NCBI GenBank assembly: GCA_002353225.1
Contig: DEJF01000025.1
Span: 3,451-67,450, forward strand
DNA: 64,000 nt
Source: Prevotella sp. UBA2755
Lineage (GTDB): Bacteria > Bacteroidota > Bacteroidia > Bacteroidales > Bacteroidaceae
Direction of reading: 5' to 3'
Shown here: positions 8,241 through 18,157 of the stretch, one piece after another
Position numbering within the stretch: position 1 is the first letter of the stretch
Layout of the letters: the number at the start of each line of letters is the position of its first letter
Notes under the pieces: model-generated
Told to the model about the DNA's origin: nothing
The model's database searches: none
The model's input: the letters and a program-made list of their open reading frames with translations, nothing else
Made by a program: the position numbers and the translations under genes

Positions 8241-10162
8241 AAAAGATATTGGTGAATATCGCCCGTTTCGTGGTCGCCCTGACCTTTATCCTATCAGGAT
8301 TCGTGAAGGCAGTAGACCCAATGGGCACACAATACAAAATTGCCGATTATCTCGCGGCGATGCATGTTGGGGAGTATATCCCCGACTTCATCACGCTTAT
8401 TGCGTCCGTTCTGTTGTCGGCTGCCGAGTTCTGGCTCGGCGTTTGTCTGTTATTTGCCATACGGCGTCGTGTAGTGACACGCATCATACTGATATGGCTG
8501 ACGATTATGACACTGCTGACCCTATGGTTGGCTCTTGCCAATCCTATTAGTGACTGCGGTTGTTTTGGTGATGCTATTGTGCTCACCAATTGGCAGACTT
8601 TCTGGAAGAATGTCTTCTTGTTTGCCTGTGCTTTATTAATTGCACGGCATCCTTTGGAGATGATGCGCTTCATATCAAGGTCGAACCAATGGATTGTGAT
8701 GAACTTCACAGCCTTGTTTATCCTCATTGTGGCAGGAGAGTCGCTCTACAAATTACCCTATTTCGATTTCCGTCCTTACCACATCGGGACTGACCTGCGA
8801 AAAGGATGGAATCAGATGATGGAGGGTGAGGAGTCGCCATATACAGATCTCTTCATGGAACGTGAGGACGGTACTGACATAACAGACTCATTACTTAATA
8901 TAAAAGGGTATGTGTTCCTGTTGGTGTCTCCACATCTGGAACAGGCTGATGAGAGTCAGTTTGACAAGATTAACCTGTTGTTCGAATACACGCAAGAGAA
9001 AGGTTACCCATTATTCGGGCTGACAGCAAGCAGTGAGAAAGTCATCAACAGATGGAGAAATGGTACAGGAGCCGAATATGCATTTTGCATGACAGACGAT
9101 ATCGTTTTGAAGACGATGATCAGAAGCAATCCTGGTCTGATACTCCTGAAAGATGGTAAGATTATCCGTAAGTGGAGTAATAACGATCTTCCTGATGAGG
9201 ACATCCTGTCCGATCGGTTGGAGAAAATAGAGATAGGACAGATGCCGGAGGACTCCATACCCCGGAAAGTCACGATGATTATTCTGTGGTATATATTACC
9301 ACTCTTCGTACTGACGATTACTGACCGTCTTTGGGCATGGTCAAACTGGGTAAAGAAAAAGGAAAAGTCAAATAAGATATATCAAACTTTTAAACGTAAA
9401 GACATGAGAAAGAAAATTGTAGCAGGAAACTGGAAGATGAACCTGAACCTGCAAGAAGGTGTTGCTCTTGCAAAAGAGTTGAACGAGGCACTTGCTGCCG
9501 ACAAACCTAACTGTGGTGTTGTAATCTGCACACCGTTTATTCACCTTGCCTCTGTGGCTCAAGTAATCAACCAAGACATTATCGGACTTGGAGCAGAGAA
9601 CTGCGCTGACAAAGAGAAGGGTGCCTTCACTGGTGAGGTGTCTGCAGAGATGGTGAAGAGTACTGGTGCACAGTATGTTATTCTGGGCCACTCAGAACGT
9701 CGTGAGTATTATAAAGAGACTCCTGAGATACTGAAGGAGAAAGTGCTGCTCGCACTGAAGAACGGTCTGAAGGTCATCTTCTGTATTGGTGAGACTCTAG
9801 AGGAACGTGAGGCTAACAAGCAAAACGAGGTGGTAAAGGCTGAGTTGGAAGGCAGTGTTTTCAACCTTAGCGAGGAAGACTTCCGAAAAATTGTGATTGC
9901 CTATGAGCCGATCTGGGCTATCGGTACAGGTAAGACCGCTACCGCAGAGCAGGCTGAGGAAATTCACGCATATATCCGCTCTATCGTTGCTGACAAGTAT
10001 GGAAAGGCTGTTGCTGAAGACACTAGCATCCTGTATGGTGGTAGTTGTAAGGCAAGCAATGCCCCTGAGTTGTTCGCAAAGCCCGACATCGACGGTGGTC
10101 TTATTGGTGGTGCATCTCTGAAATGCGCAGACTTTAAAGGAATCATTGACGCTTGGAAATAA
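8237..10162 (+). CDS. tpiA: in-frame fusion: BT_3928-family (DoxX-like) membrane protein + triosephosphate isomerase
   Basis: One open frame of 641 codons covers two proteins that are normally separate. Residues 1-389 are a BT_3928-family protein: a DoxX-like bundle of about four helices ([20 protein letters not shown], then helices up to residue ~165), a thioredoxin-like soluble part, and a final helix near 350-370. From Met390 (ATG at 9404) the sequence is a complete 252-residue TpiA, with AGNWKMN, the catalytic His in GHSERR, Glu in [11 protein letters not shown] and the phosphate loop YGGS. TpiA interconverts DHAP and glyceraldehyde-3-phosphate. No stop codon separates the two parts, and the linker is Lys-rich. 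Internal initiation at 9404 could still yield free TpiA. A natural fusion and a lost stop from a sequencing indel are both possible. Confidence 0.88.
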   Translation: MKKILVNIARFVVALTFILSGFVKAVDPMGTQYKIADYLAAMHVGEYIPDFITLIASVLLSAAEFWLGVCLLFAIRRRVVTRIILIWLTIMTLLTLWLALANPISDCGCFGDAIVLTNWQTFWKNVFLFACALLIARHPLEMMRFISRSNQWIVMNFTALFILIVAGESLYKLPYFDFRPYHIGTDLRKGWNQMMEGEESPYTDLFMEREDGTDITDSLLNIKGYVFLLVSPHLEQADESQFDKINLLFEYTQEKGYPLFGLTASSEKVINRWRNGTGAEYAFCMTDDIVLKTMIRSNPGLILLKDGKIIRKWSNNDLPDEDILSDRLEKIEIGQMPEDSIPRKVTMIILWYILPLFVLTITDRLWAWSNWVKKKEKSNKIYQTFKRKDMRKKIVAGNWKMNLNLQEGVALAKELNEALAADKPNCGVVICTPFIHLASVAQVINQDIIGLGAENCADKEKGAFTGEVSAEMVKSTGAQYVILGHSERREYYKETPEILKEKVLLALKNGLKVIFCIGETLEEREANKQNEVVKAELEGSVFNLSEEDFRKIVIAYEPIWAIGTGKTATAEQAEEIHAYIRSIVADKYGKAVAEDTSILYGGSCKASNAPELFAKPDIDGGLIGGASLKCADFKGIIDAWK

Positions 10163-10167
10163 AACGC

Positions 10168-10782
10168 ATGATGCATATATCCTTTCATCGTAACAGATGG
10201 ATTATCACATTTATACTGTGTGTTGGCATGTTGAACCATGCCAATGCACAGACTTATACTGAACGTGTTCAGAAGAAAGTGGACGGTAAGGGTACGGTGA
10301 CGATTCATCAAAGCGAGGAAATTGACCAACTGGTGAACGACCCCAGTGCCACTGGAGTACCACAACAAACACAGAAGCCTAACGACAGCAAAAAGTTGTC
10401 GGAGCCTGTGAAGGACAACAGGCAACAGGCTAACGCCATAACTACAACTTCTCTCAATACCAATAAGGAAAATAAGGAAGAGGTAGAGCAACCTGTGGAG
10501 ACAACAAAAAAAACCACCCAGAAAATTACAGGTTATCGTGTGCAGGCTTTTGCCGGTGGAAACTCTCGAAAGGACCGCCAAACTGCCGAACAGATACGTA
10601 ACAATATCAAGGCACAAATTCCCAACGTCTCTGTTTACGTCCATTTCTACTCTCCACGTTGGATTTGCCGCGTAGGAAACTTCCGCACCTATGAGGAAGC
10701 CCATCAAATGATGGTAAGATTACAGAATATGGGCTATAAGCAGGCCTCCATTGTAAAAGGAAAAATAACCGTATCATACTGA
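10168..10782 (+). CDS. secreted SPOR-domain protein
   Basis: Start placed at 10168, 5 bp after the tpiA stop (an in-frame ATG at 10171 is equivalent). About 204 residues: a signal peptide ending near HANAQ, a Gln/Lys/Thr-rich disordered middle, and a C-terminal SPOR domain from about residue 128 ([19 protein letters not shown] ... [18 protein letters not shown]). SPOR domains bind denuded glycan strands of peptidoglycan, usually at the septum. The last base of its stop is the first base of the folE start codon (TGATG). Confidence 0.87.
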   Translation: MMHISFHRNRWIITFILCVGMLNHANAQTYTERVQKKVDGKGTVTIHQSEEIDQLVNDPSATGVPQQTQKPNDSKKLSEPVKDNRQQANAITTTSLNTNKENKEEVEQPVETTKKTTQKITGYRVQAFAGGNSRKDRQTAEQIRNNIKAQIPNVSVYVHFYSPRWICRVGNFRTYEEAHQMMVRLQNMGYKQASIVKGKITVSY

Positions 10783-11369
10783 TGAATCCAGAGACAGAAT
10801 ACAGAGAAGGACTGGAAGAACTAACCGCCCATTACAAAGATATCCTACGATTACTCGGTGAGGATACTGAGCGGGAAGGGTTACTAAAGACACCTATGCG
10901 AGTAGCAAAAGCCATGCAGGTATTGACTCGCGGCTACGACATGGATGCCCATAAGGTTCTAACAGACGCTCTCTTCAAAGAAGACTACAGTCAGATGGTC
11001 ATCGTCAAAGACATCGACTTTTTCTCCCTTTGTGAGCATCACATGTTGCCTTTCTACGGAAAAGTACATGTTGCATATATCCCTAATGGCTATATCACAG
11101 GACTCTCTAAAATAGCCCGAGTAGTAGATATTTACTCTCATCGTCTGCAAGTACAAGAACGCATGACGTTACAAATTAAGCAATGTATTGAGCAGACCCT
11201 CCATCCACTGGGGGTTATGGTAGTTATTGAGGCTCGTCACATGTGTATGCAGATGCGTGGTGTCGAGAAACAGAACTCTATTACAACAACCAGTGACTTC
11301 AGTGGTGCCTTCAACCAAGCCAAAACTAGGCAGGAATTTATGAATCTCATACATAATAAGCAACTTTAG
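10782..11369 (+). CDS. folE: GTP cyclohydrolase I
   Basis: A 195-residue homolog of FolE, which converts GTP to 7,8-dihydroneopterin triphosphate, the first step of folate (tetrahydropterin) synthesis. Zinc and catalytic residues are visible in [15 protein letters not shown] and in [14 protein letters not shown]; the substrate-binding segment is [13 protein letters not shown]. The length is normal for the family. It is translationally coupled to the SPOR gene through TGATG. Confidence 0.96.
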   Translation: MNPETEYREGLEELTAHYKDILRLLGEDTEREGLLKTPMRVAKAMQVLTRGYDMDAHKVLTDALFKEDYSQMVIVKDIDFFSLCEHHMLPFYGKVHVAYIPNGYITGLSKIARVVDIYSHRLQVQERMTLQIKQCIEQTLHPLGVMVVIEARHMCMQMRGVEKQNSITTTSDFSGAFNQAKTRQEFMNLIHNKQL

Positions 11370-11383
11370 AAAAACTTCAAAAC

Positions 11384-11956
11384 ATGGAACAAGACTCAAG
11401 AAATTCTTATAGGACAAAGCAATCTGTCGCAGAGGAGTTCTATCACAGTTGCCTCGGCAAGATTATTATTCTCCTTGTCTTCTTATTCATCTTGTTCATC
11501 ATTGCCGTTATGACCGTACCGTCTGATAAAAAGATGGAGACAGAGATGATGGACAATATCCGTGAGTGCATCCAGCAAAACGATAGTATCAAAGGGGATG
11601 CTATTGACGATGCAGTAGCCAACCTTGCTCGCATAGTCACAGAGGCTGATACCACGGTGAATGACAAAGAGGCAATGGAGGCTTTCCACAAATACAATAA
11701 GTTGGAAATCTATCGTCACTCCTTCTACTCCACCGCCCGTCTCCGCAACAACCTGAGTTCTGAGGGTATCCGTGTGGGAGTAGGTATTTACAATATGGTG
11801 ATTCCCACAATTCGTTATAGTGACATCATCTTGTTTGTGAGTACCATCAAGAATTACAATAAGGAACGACTTATTGACCCGGTTCCACAAGATGATTATG
11901 TGGGAGAGAATCCTAATATCAAGGAATACCACTACCTCGGTGATCCCGACAACTAA
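11384..11956 (+). CDS. single-helix membrane protein, function unknown
   Basis: A 190-residue protein that I cannot assign. A charged N-terminus of ~24 residues is followed by one strongly hydrophobic helix (about residues 25-45, IIILLVFLFILFIIAVMTV) and a mixed soluble domain of ~145 residues with a motif around LRNNLSSEGIRVGVGIYN. It starts 14 bp after folE and is the last gene before a bidirectional terminator, so it is probably part of the same transcript. Confidence 0.65.
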   Translation: MEQDSRNSYRTKQSVAEEFYHSCLGKIIILLVFLFILFIIAVMTVPSDKKMETEMMDNIRECIQQNDSIKGDAIDDAVANLARIVTEADTTVNDKEAMEAFHKYNKLEIYRHSFYSTARLRNNLSSEGIRVGVGIYNMVIPTIRYSDIILFVSTIKNYNKERLIDPVPQDDYVGENPNIKEYHYLGDPDN

Positions 11957-11970
11957 ACCAATAAACATAA

Positions 11971-12008
11971 AAAAATGCTGACGACCACTAGTGGCTGTCA
12001 GCATTTTT
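11971..12008. terminator. bidirectional intrinsic terminator
   Basis: A 12-bp stem (AAAAATGCTGAC / GTCAGCATTTTT) encloses the palindrome CCACTAGTGG, with A- and T-runs at the two ends. It can end the folE transcript rightward and the tRNA-Pro transcript leftward. Confidence 0.85.
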
Positions 12009-12015
12009 ATCTTTG

Positions 12016-12088
12016 TCGGGATTACTGGACTCGAACCAGCGACCTCGCGCCCCCCAGACGTGTGCGCTACCAACTGCGCTAAATCCCG
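12016..12088 (-). tRNA. tRNA-Pro (anticodon GGG)
   Basis: A 73-nt cloverleaf read on the minus strand. The acceptor CGGGATT pairs perfectly with AATCCCG, and the discriminator is A. D stem GCGC/GCGC with AGTTGGTA loop, anticodon loop CTGGGGG (anticodon GGG), T stem GCTGG/CCAGT with TTCGAGT loop. The anticodon stem CACGT/GCGCG has an A28-C42 mismatch and a U31-G39 wobble. CCA is not encoded. Confidence 0.93.
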
Positions 12089-12099
12089 ATAAGCGGATG

Positions 12100-12131
12100 C
12101 AAAGGTACGGCTTTATTTCTGGATTTGCAAA
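12100..12131 (-). promoter_or_regulatory. promoter of tRNA-Pro
   Basis: On the minus strand: TTTG (12128-12131), 20 bp, TACCTTTG (12100-12107), ending 11 nt before the mature tRNA 5' end. This is a complete Bacteroidetes vegetative promoter. Confidence 0.8.
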
Positions 12132-12231
12132 TTTTTAACTGACTTTTTTGTTTATTATTTGCTTTTTATTCTCACTTATACGAAATTTTCGTACCTTTGT
12201 AACGTTATTATATAAAATAAGGTACGCGAGA

Positions 12232-13494
12232 ATGACACAATATACAATTTCGGCTCCACAAAGTCTCCAACATACTGCTAAACTACCGGCATCCAAAAGT
12301 ATTTCCAACAGGGCTTTGATTATCCATGCCTTGTCAGGAGGAACTATTCTCCCAGACAATTTGTCTAACTGCGATGATACGGAAGTTATCATAGCCGCCT
12401 TAAAAGACAATCCTTATGAGATTAATATCAAGGCGGCAGGTACCGCCATGCGTTTCATGACAGCCTTCCTCGCTGTCAAGGACGGAGAGGAACACGTACT
12501 GACAGGAACTGAGCGCATGAAACACCGTCCTATCGGCATATTAGTTGACGCACTAAGATTTCTCGGTGCAGACATTGAATATGTAAACCATGAGGGATTT
12601 CCTCCACTCCGCATTCGTGGCAAACAACTCGAGGGAGGTTTATTGGAAGTACCTGGTAATATCAGTTCACAATATATCTCAGCCTTGTTAATGATCGGTC
12701 CTATACTAAGTAATGGATTGACATTACGACTGACTGGTGATATAATCTCACGTCCCTATATCGACTTGACACTCTGGACGATGCGGGAGTTTGGGGCTGA
12801 TGCCGAATGGGGCGATTATGAGACAATCGTAGTTCATCCGCAACCCTACAAGAACCATCCCTATTATATTGAAAACGACTGGAGCAGCGCTTCCTACTGG
12901 TATGAAATGGTAGCGCTGTCAAAAGACCAAGAGGCAACTGTTCATTTAGAGGGACTGATGGATGGTTCCAAACAAGGAGATTCTTCACTACGCTATATTT
13001 TCAGTCTATTAGGGGTGAAAAGTACATTTAAGACTAAAAAACAGGGGGTACCGACGACTGTCACCATTCAACAATCGAGGCATTGTGTACCTCGTCTGGA
13101 ATATGATTTCGTCAACTCTCCCGACCTTGCCCAGACCTTCGTAGTCACCTGTGCCTTATTAAATGTCCCTTTCCACTTCCGTGGACTATCTACCCTCAAG
13201 ATCAAAGAGACTGACCGCATTGAGGCGCTCAAAAAAGAAATGCGAAAACTGGGTTATGTCATCAAGGATATAAACGAAAGTGAATTGCTATGGGACGGAG
13301 AACGCTGTGAGCCTGACCTGAAAAGTGGTATTGACACCTATGAAGATCACCGTATGGCACTTGCCTTCGCTCCTGCCGCATTTCACTTTGATGCACTGCG
13401 CATCAACAACCCTCAGGTTGTGACGAAATCCTATCCTAATTACTGGGATGATCTAAAGAACTCCCATTTCTCCATTCTCAACTCTCAGATTTAG
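12232..13494 (+). CDS. aroA: 3-phosphoshikimate 1-carboxyvinyltransferase (EPSP synthase)
   Basis: The 420-residue enzyme transfers the enolpyruvyl group of PEP to shikimate-3-phosphate in the shikimate pathway. The start at 12232 (MTQYTISAPQSLQHTAKL) fits the family; the open frame upstream runs through the promoter region. Motifs: LPASKSISNRALI, GTAMRFMTAFLAV and the late KETDRIEAL. A -7 box TACCTTTG lies at 12192-12199, without a convincing -33. It is the first gene of a run with the Cys-rich/PorW ORF, whose GTG start is only 2 bp beyond this stop. Confidence 0.94.
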   Translation: MTQYTISAPQSLQHTAKLPASKSISNRALIIHALSGGTILPDNLSNCDDTEVIIAALKDNPYEINIKAAGTAMRFMTAFLAVKDGEEHVLTGTERMKHRPIGILVDALRFLGADIEYVNHEGFPPLRIRGKQLEGGLLEVPGNISSQYISALLMIGPILSNGLTLRLTGDIISRPYIDLTLWTMREFGADAEWGDYETIVVHPQPYKNHPYYIENDWSSASYWYEMVALSKDQEATVHLEGLMDGSKQGDSSLRYIFSLLGVKSTFKTKKQGVPTTVTIQQSRHCVPRLEYDFVNSPDLAQTFVVTCALLNVPFHFRGLSTLKIKETDRIEALKKEMRKLGYVIKDINESELLWDGERCEPDLKSGIDTYEDHRMALAFAPAAFHFDALRINNPQVVTKSYPNYWDDLKNSHFSILNSQI

Positions 13495-13496
13495 CC

Positions 13497-16400
13497 GTGA
13501 GTTTTGCCTTAATCGTCATCGGATCACTTGTCGCTCTCGGCATCATCGCTGCTCTTCTTTCAAAGGGTAGTGATGATGAGCCTATCGTACAGAATGACGG
13601 GGACTGCGGATCATGCAGCAGTCGTGCAAACTGTAAACTGGCTGATCTGAAAGAGGAGGGAAAAAAGAGGAAGGAAGAGAGATGCCATACTACTGTTGTG
13701 ATATTATTCTTGATCTTAGCACTGACAGGATGTTCAACTAAAAAGAATACTGCGACAACTCGTTGGTGGCATTCCTTTAACGCACGCTACAACACCTATT
13801 TCAATGGTTCTCAAGCATTCATCGAGGGCCATCTGGAAAAAGAGAACGGTAATCACGACGACCACACGCAGTTGATTCCGCTTTATATGGTCGCCAACAA
13901 GAACAGTAAGGATCTTGGAAAAGGGCAGTTCGACCGTGCCATTGAGAAATCTGAAAAGGCAATTCGACGACATAGCATCAAATCCCGCCCTGTATGGAAA
14001 AAGACCAGGCGTAAAACCCAAAAGGACATTGAATGGCTGACGCGAAGGGAATATAATCCCTTCCTTTGGCGTGCATGGCTTCTACTCGGAAAATCACAAT
14101 TCCAAAAAGGTGAGTTCGAAGAGGCGGCAGCCACCTTCGGTTATATGGCTCGTCTTTATCAGACACAACCTGTCATCCTTGCAAGGGCAAGGGCATGGCA
14201 GGCGAAATGCTATGCGGAGATGAACTGGTTATATGAGGCAGAGGACCTCATCACGAAACAACGTCGTGACTCTATTCCCTATCGGGCAGCCGCAGATTGG
14301 GACTATACCCTTGCCGACTATCATATCCGCAGTGAGCACTGGCCAGAGGCTGTCACCTATCTACGTAAGGCTATCCGCCATGAACGCAGAAAGAAGCAAC
14401 GAGCCCGTATGTGGTTCCTGATGGGACAAATAGAGACCCTTCAAGGTCATCGTCAGCAAGCATACGATGCCTATAAACACGTCATCCGTCTCAGTCCTCC
14501 TTATGAGTTGGAGTTCAATGCCCGCATAGCACAGAGTGAGGTCATGGCGGCTACTGATGCACGTAATACGATTAAACGTCTGCGCCGCATGGCTTCCTCC
14601 GACAATAACAAGGACTATCTTGACCAGGTTTACTATGCCATCGGTAATATTTACCTGACACAACGTGACACCCTCAATGCCATTGCCGCCTATGAGAAAG
14701 GTAATGAAAAGGCGACACGAGGAGGAACAGAAAAAGGTGTCCTGCTCTGGCAATTAGGTAATCTATACTGGCAACAAGAGAAATATAGTGACGCGAGACG
14801 CTGTTACGGGGAAGCCATTGGATTACTCGACCAGGACCGTCCTGGTTATAAGGAACTGGCTCAACGCTCTAAGGTGCTTGATGAACTGGTACCTTATACG
14901 GAGGCTATCCATTTGCAGGACTCACTACAGCAATTAGCGAATATGCCAGAGGAAGAGCGTAACAAGGCTATTGACCGTGTCATCCAAGAACTTATCAAGA
15001 AAGAGAAAGAGGAAAAACGAAAGCAACAAGAAGCAGAAGCAGAACTGCAATCACAGCAAAACGGAGGTAACAACCTTCCACAGAGCCAGACACAGCAAGT
15101 CAACCGTCCTACCACTCCCACCTCTCAACAAAGCAACATCTGGTATTTCTATAATCCACAAGCGGTCAGTCAAGGAAAACAGCGTTTCGAACAGCAGTGG
15201 GGCAAGCGTCCTAATGCCGACAACTGGCAGCGATCCAATCTTACCGTTGTGAAATTAGACAATGACGAACAACAAGAGAATGAAATAGAAGGTGAAGATC
15301 ATACAGAAAGCACTGACTCGACAACAACAGCGGAACCGACGGACAGTGTTGCCTCAGAGAATAATGACCCACACACCCGAGAGTATTATCTTGCACAAAT
15401 TCCGTTTACAGAGGAACAGAAACAAGCCAGTGATGCCATCATCATGGAGTCATTGCTCCATGCAGGTATCATCCTCAAGGACAAGTTAGACAACCTGACA
15501 CTTAGCCACCGTATGCTCTACCGACTCGTCAATCAATACCCAGATTATGAGCAAAATGACGAGGCTTGGTACCATCTCTATCTTATCTATGCCCGACAAG
15601 GGAAATGGGCTGAGGCAGAGATGGCACTCGCTAACATGAAAGAGCGTCATGCAGAGAGCAAATGGACCATTCTGCTCTCCGATCCCTATTATGCGGAGAA
15701 CCAACGTTTCGGAAAACATATAGAAGACTCACTATATGCCGCCACCTACAACGCCTTCCGAGAAGAGCGTTATCAGGAGGTGAATACGAATGTAAGACTT
15801 TCTGCAGAACGATTCCCTAATGGCCAGAACCGTGCTAAGTTCCTATTTATTGAGGGACTGAGCCTGTTGAACAACCAACAGGCAGACAGTTGTTTGGCAA
15901 GGATGCGCCAGATTGTGGAACAATATCCTGAAAGTGAGGTCAGTGAGATGGCAGGTCAAATCGTGAAAGGTGTGCAACAGGGAAGACGATTGCAGGGCAA
16001 TCGCATGACTGCAGATGACATCTGGGGGCAACGACAAAGTATGAATCTCGCTGATTCCTCTATGATTGACACACTCAGTACACAGCGAGACACCCGTTAC
16101 ACCTTCATCCTCGCCTACTCTCCTGACAGTTTAGACCAGAACCAGTTATTGTATGATATTGCAAAATACAATTTCACGAGTTACCTCGTTCGTAATTTCG
16201 ATATCAACATCGATACTGACGGGCCTATCAGCCGCATGATGGTCAGCGGTTTCCGCAGTTATGACGAGGCACTGCAATATGCCCGACAACTCTCCGCCAA
16301 CCTACAAATGGGCGAGCGGTTGGCTGGTTGCCGACGTATCATCATCAGTGACCAAAACCTACCACTATTAGGTACAGCATTCAGTTACGATGACTACGAC

Positions 16401-16598
16401 ATTTTCTATCAAGAGGAACTGGCGCCCGTAGAGGTTTCAAAGCAACAACTGCTGACACAACCAGACACCATCGTAGAGGAACCAGACGAAGAAGATACAC
16501 CACAACAAGAACAGAACGGGGACGATGACCTGTTCCCACCCAATGAGATACAACAAAACACAGAGACCATCGACTTCGATGATGATTTCTATTATTAA
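13497..16598 (+). CDS. in-frame fusion: small Cys-rich membrane protein + PorW/SprE-like TPR lipoprotein
   Basis: A 1033-codon frame starting at a GTG. Residues 1-62 look like an independent small protein: one helix (residues 3-22), then a Cys-rich segment DCGSCSSRANC and a Lys/Glu tail. Directly behind it, in frame, comes HTTVVILFLILALTGCS, a lipoprotein h-region and lipobox with Cys79. A long TPR-rich protein follows, beginning RWWHSFNARYNTYFNG and resembling PorW/SprE, an outer-membrane lipoprotein of type IX secretion. The C-terminal ~170 residues contain a SPOR-like part (YTFILAYSPD ... SGFRSYDEALQYARQL). No good in-frame start for a separate PorW is visible; the nearest ATG (13682) is in another frame. 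Confidence 0.75.
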   Translation: MSFALIVIGSLVALGIIAALLSKGSDDEPIVQNDGDCGSCSSRANCKLADLKEEGKKRKEERCHTTVVILFLILALTGCSTKKNTATTRWWHSFNARYNTYFNGSQAFIEGHLEKENGNHDDHTQLIPLYMVANKNSKDLGKGQFDRAIEKSEKAIRRHSIKSRPVWKKTRRKTQKDIEWLTRREYNPFLWRAWLLLGKSQFQKGEFEEAAATFGYMARLYQTQPVILARARAWQAKCYAEMNWLYEAEDLITKQRRDSIPYRAAADWDYTLADYHIRSEHWPEAVTYLRKAIRHERRKKQRARMWFLMGQIETLQGHRQQAYDAYKHVIRLSPPYELEFNARIAQSEVMAATDARNTIKRLRRMASSDNNKDYLDQVYYAIGNIYLTQRDTLNAIAAYEKGNEKATRGGTEKGVLLWQLGNLYWQQEKYSDARRCYGEAIGLLDQDRPGYKELAQRSKVLDELVPYTEAIHLQDSLQQLANMPEEERNKAIDRVIQELIKKEKEEKRKQQEAEAELQSQQNGGNNLPQSQTQQVNRPTTPTSQQSNIWYFYNPQAVSQGKQRFEQQWGKRPNADNWQRSNLTVVKLDNDEQQENEIEGEDHTESTDSTTTAEPTDSVASENNDPHTREYYLAQIPFTEEQKQASDAIIMESLLHAGIILKDKLDNLTLSHRMLYRLVNQYPDYEQNDEAWYHLYLIYARQGKWAEAEMALANMKERHAESKWTILLSDPYYAENQRFGKHIEDSLYAATYNAFREERYQEVNTNVRLSAERFPNGQNRAKFLFIEGLSLLNNQQADSCLARMRQIVEQYPESEVSEMAGQIVKGVQQGRRLQGNRMTADDIWGQRQSMNLADSSMIDTLSTQRDTRYTFILAYSPDSLDQNQLLYDIAKYNFTSYLVRNFDINIDTDGPISRMMVSGFRSYDEALQYARQLSANLQMGERLAGCRRIIISDQNLPLLGTAFSYDDYDIFYQEELAPVEVSKQQLLTQPDTIVEEPDEEDTPQQEQNGDDDLFPPNEIQQNTETIDFDDDFYY

Positions 16599-16613
16599 TA
16601 ATAAAAGAAAACG

Positions 16614-18155
16614 ATGACAAACGGATTATTACTTTGGGCTGACGATGAGATGGAACTGCTCCGTCCACACCTCCTTTTTCTTGAGAAGAAAGGATACGAG
16701 GTTGTGACTGTCACCAATGGCATTGATGCCATTGAAGAGTGCCGTCAACACACTTTCGACTTGGTCTTACTTGATGAGATGATGCCTGGACTCACAGGAC
16801 TGGAGACCCTTCAGCGCATCAAAGAACTACAACCTACCGTCCCTGTTGTCATGGTAACCAAAAGCGAGGAGGAAGATATTATGAACCAAGCAGTGGGTCA
16901 GAACATTGCCGACTACCTTATCAAGCCTGTCAACCCCAACCAGATACTGTTAACACTCAAGAAGTTCATCCATAAGCGCGAGATTGTTGCCGAAGTGACC
17001 CAGACAGCATACCAGCAGCAATTCCAGCAACTAAGCATGCAGATGATGGACTGCAGGACATGGGATGACTGGACGGAGATGTACCGCCAACTTGTCAGAT
17101 GGGAACTGCAACTTTCTGCCACCGACTCCGCAATGGGTGATATGCTACGGATGCAGAAAGAAGAGGCGAATATCGGTTTTGCCAAGTTCGTCAAGAAGAA
17201 CTATCTGTCATGGCTGGAGAAACGTGAGATGATGATGAGTCCTGATATCTTCAAGCAGAAAGTCTTTCCCACCCTCTCTGCAGGCAACAAAGTATTCCTG
17301 ATAGTACTCGACAACTTCCGCTATGACCAATGGAAGACCATCGAGGGAGAACTTTCCGACTTTGAGATTGACGAGCAACTCTATTGCAGTATTCTGCCTA
17401 CTGCGACACAATATGCCCGCAATGCCATTTTCTCAGGACTGATGCCCGACCAGATAGCACGTATGTTCCCAGACCTCTGGGTCGACGAGGATGAGGAGGA
17501 AGGCAAAAACCTCAATGAGGCGCCCCTTATCCAGACACAGATAGACCGCTACAGACGCCATAATACGTTCTCCTACAACAAGATTAATACAACCGAAGAC
17601 GCAGAGCGTTATATGAATCAGTTCGCATCATTAGGGAAAAACGACCTGAACGTATTAGTCATCAACTTCATTGATATGCTGTCACATGCAAGGACAGAGT
17701 CAAAGATGGTGCGCGAACTTGCCCATGATGAAGCGGCATACCGCTCGCTGACCCTCTCATGGTTTCGACATTCTATCATGTCACAATTACTACGTCAATT
17801 AGCACAGACAGATTGTCAGGTGATTATAACGACCGACCACGGGTCAATACGCACGAACTCTCCCGTCAAGATTGTCGGTGACCGTAACACCAACACTAAC
17901 TTGCGTTATAAGTTAGGTAAGAACCTTGCCTATTCCGACAAAGACCTTTTTGTCATCAAAGAGCCGCAGAAGGCATTCCTGCCCTCTCCCAACCTCTCGA
18001 CAAGTTATGTGTTTGCCACTGGCGACCAATTCTTCGCCTATCCTAATAACTACAACTACTATGTCACCTACTATCGGAATACCTTCCAGCATGGTGGAAT
18101 CTCGATGGAGGAGATGATGATACCGTTTATCACATTAAAAGGAAAAAACAGATAA
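16614..18155 (+). CDS. porX: PorX: response regulator with PglZ/alkaline-phosphatase-type effector domain
   Basis: A 513-residue regulator of type IX secretion. Residues 1-120 are a CheY-like receiver, with the acidic pair at D10/D11, phospho-acceptor D54 in VLLDEMMPG and K104 in YLIKPV. A helical linker follows. From about residue 215 comes the alkaline-phosphatase-superfamily (PglZ-type) domain, with FLIVLDNFRYDQW, LVINFIDMLSHAR and IITTDHGSIRTNSPVKIVGD. PorX is known to act with the kinase PorY in Porphyromonas. The gene directly follows the PorW-like ORF (15 bp), so a structural and a regulatory T9SS component are co-transcribed. Confidence 0.93.
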   Translation: MTNGLLLWADDEMELLRPHLLFLEKKGYEVVTVTNGIDAIEECRQHTFDLVLLDEMMPGLTGLETLQRIKELQPTVPVVMVTKSEEEDIMNQAVGQNIADYLIKPVNPNQILLTLKKFIHKREIVAEVTQTAYQQQFQQLSMQMMDCRTWDDWTEMYRQLVRWELQLSATDSAMGDMLRMQKEEANIGFAKFVKKNYLSWLEKREMMMSPDIFKQKVFPTLSAGNKVFLIVLDNFRYDQWKTIEGELSDFEIDEQLYCSILPTATQYARNAIFSGLMPDQIARMFPDLWVDEDEEEGKNLNEAPLIQTQIDRYRRHNTFSYNKINTTEDAERYMNQFASLGKNDLNVLVINFIDMLSHARTESKMVRELAHDEAAYRSLTLSWFRHSIMSQLLRQLAQTDCQVIITTDHGSIRTNSPVKIVGDRNTNTNLRYKLGKNLAYSDKDLFVIKEPQKAFLPSPNLSTSYVFATGDQFFAYPNNYNYYVTYYRNTFQHGGISMEEMMIPFITLKGKNR

Positions 18156-18157
18156 TC

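Noticed and set aside
12148..12231. Longer N-terminus for AroA
   Set aside because: It crosses the -7 box at 12192 and has no similarity to the family; MTQYTISAPQ at 12232 fits.
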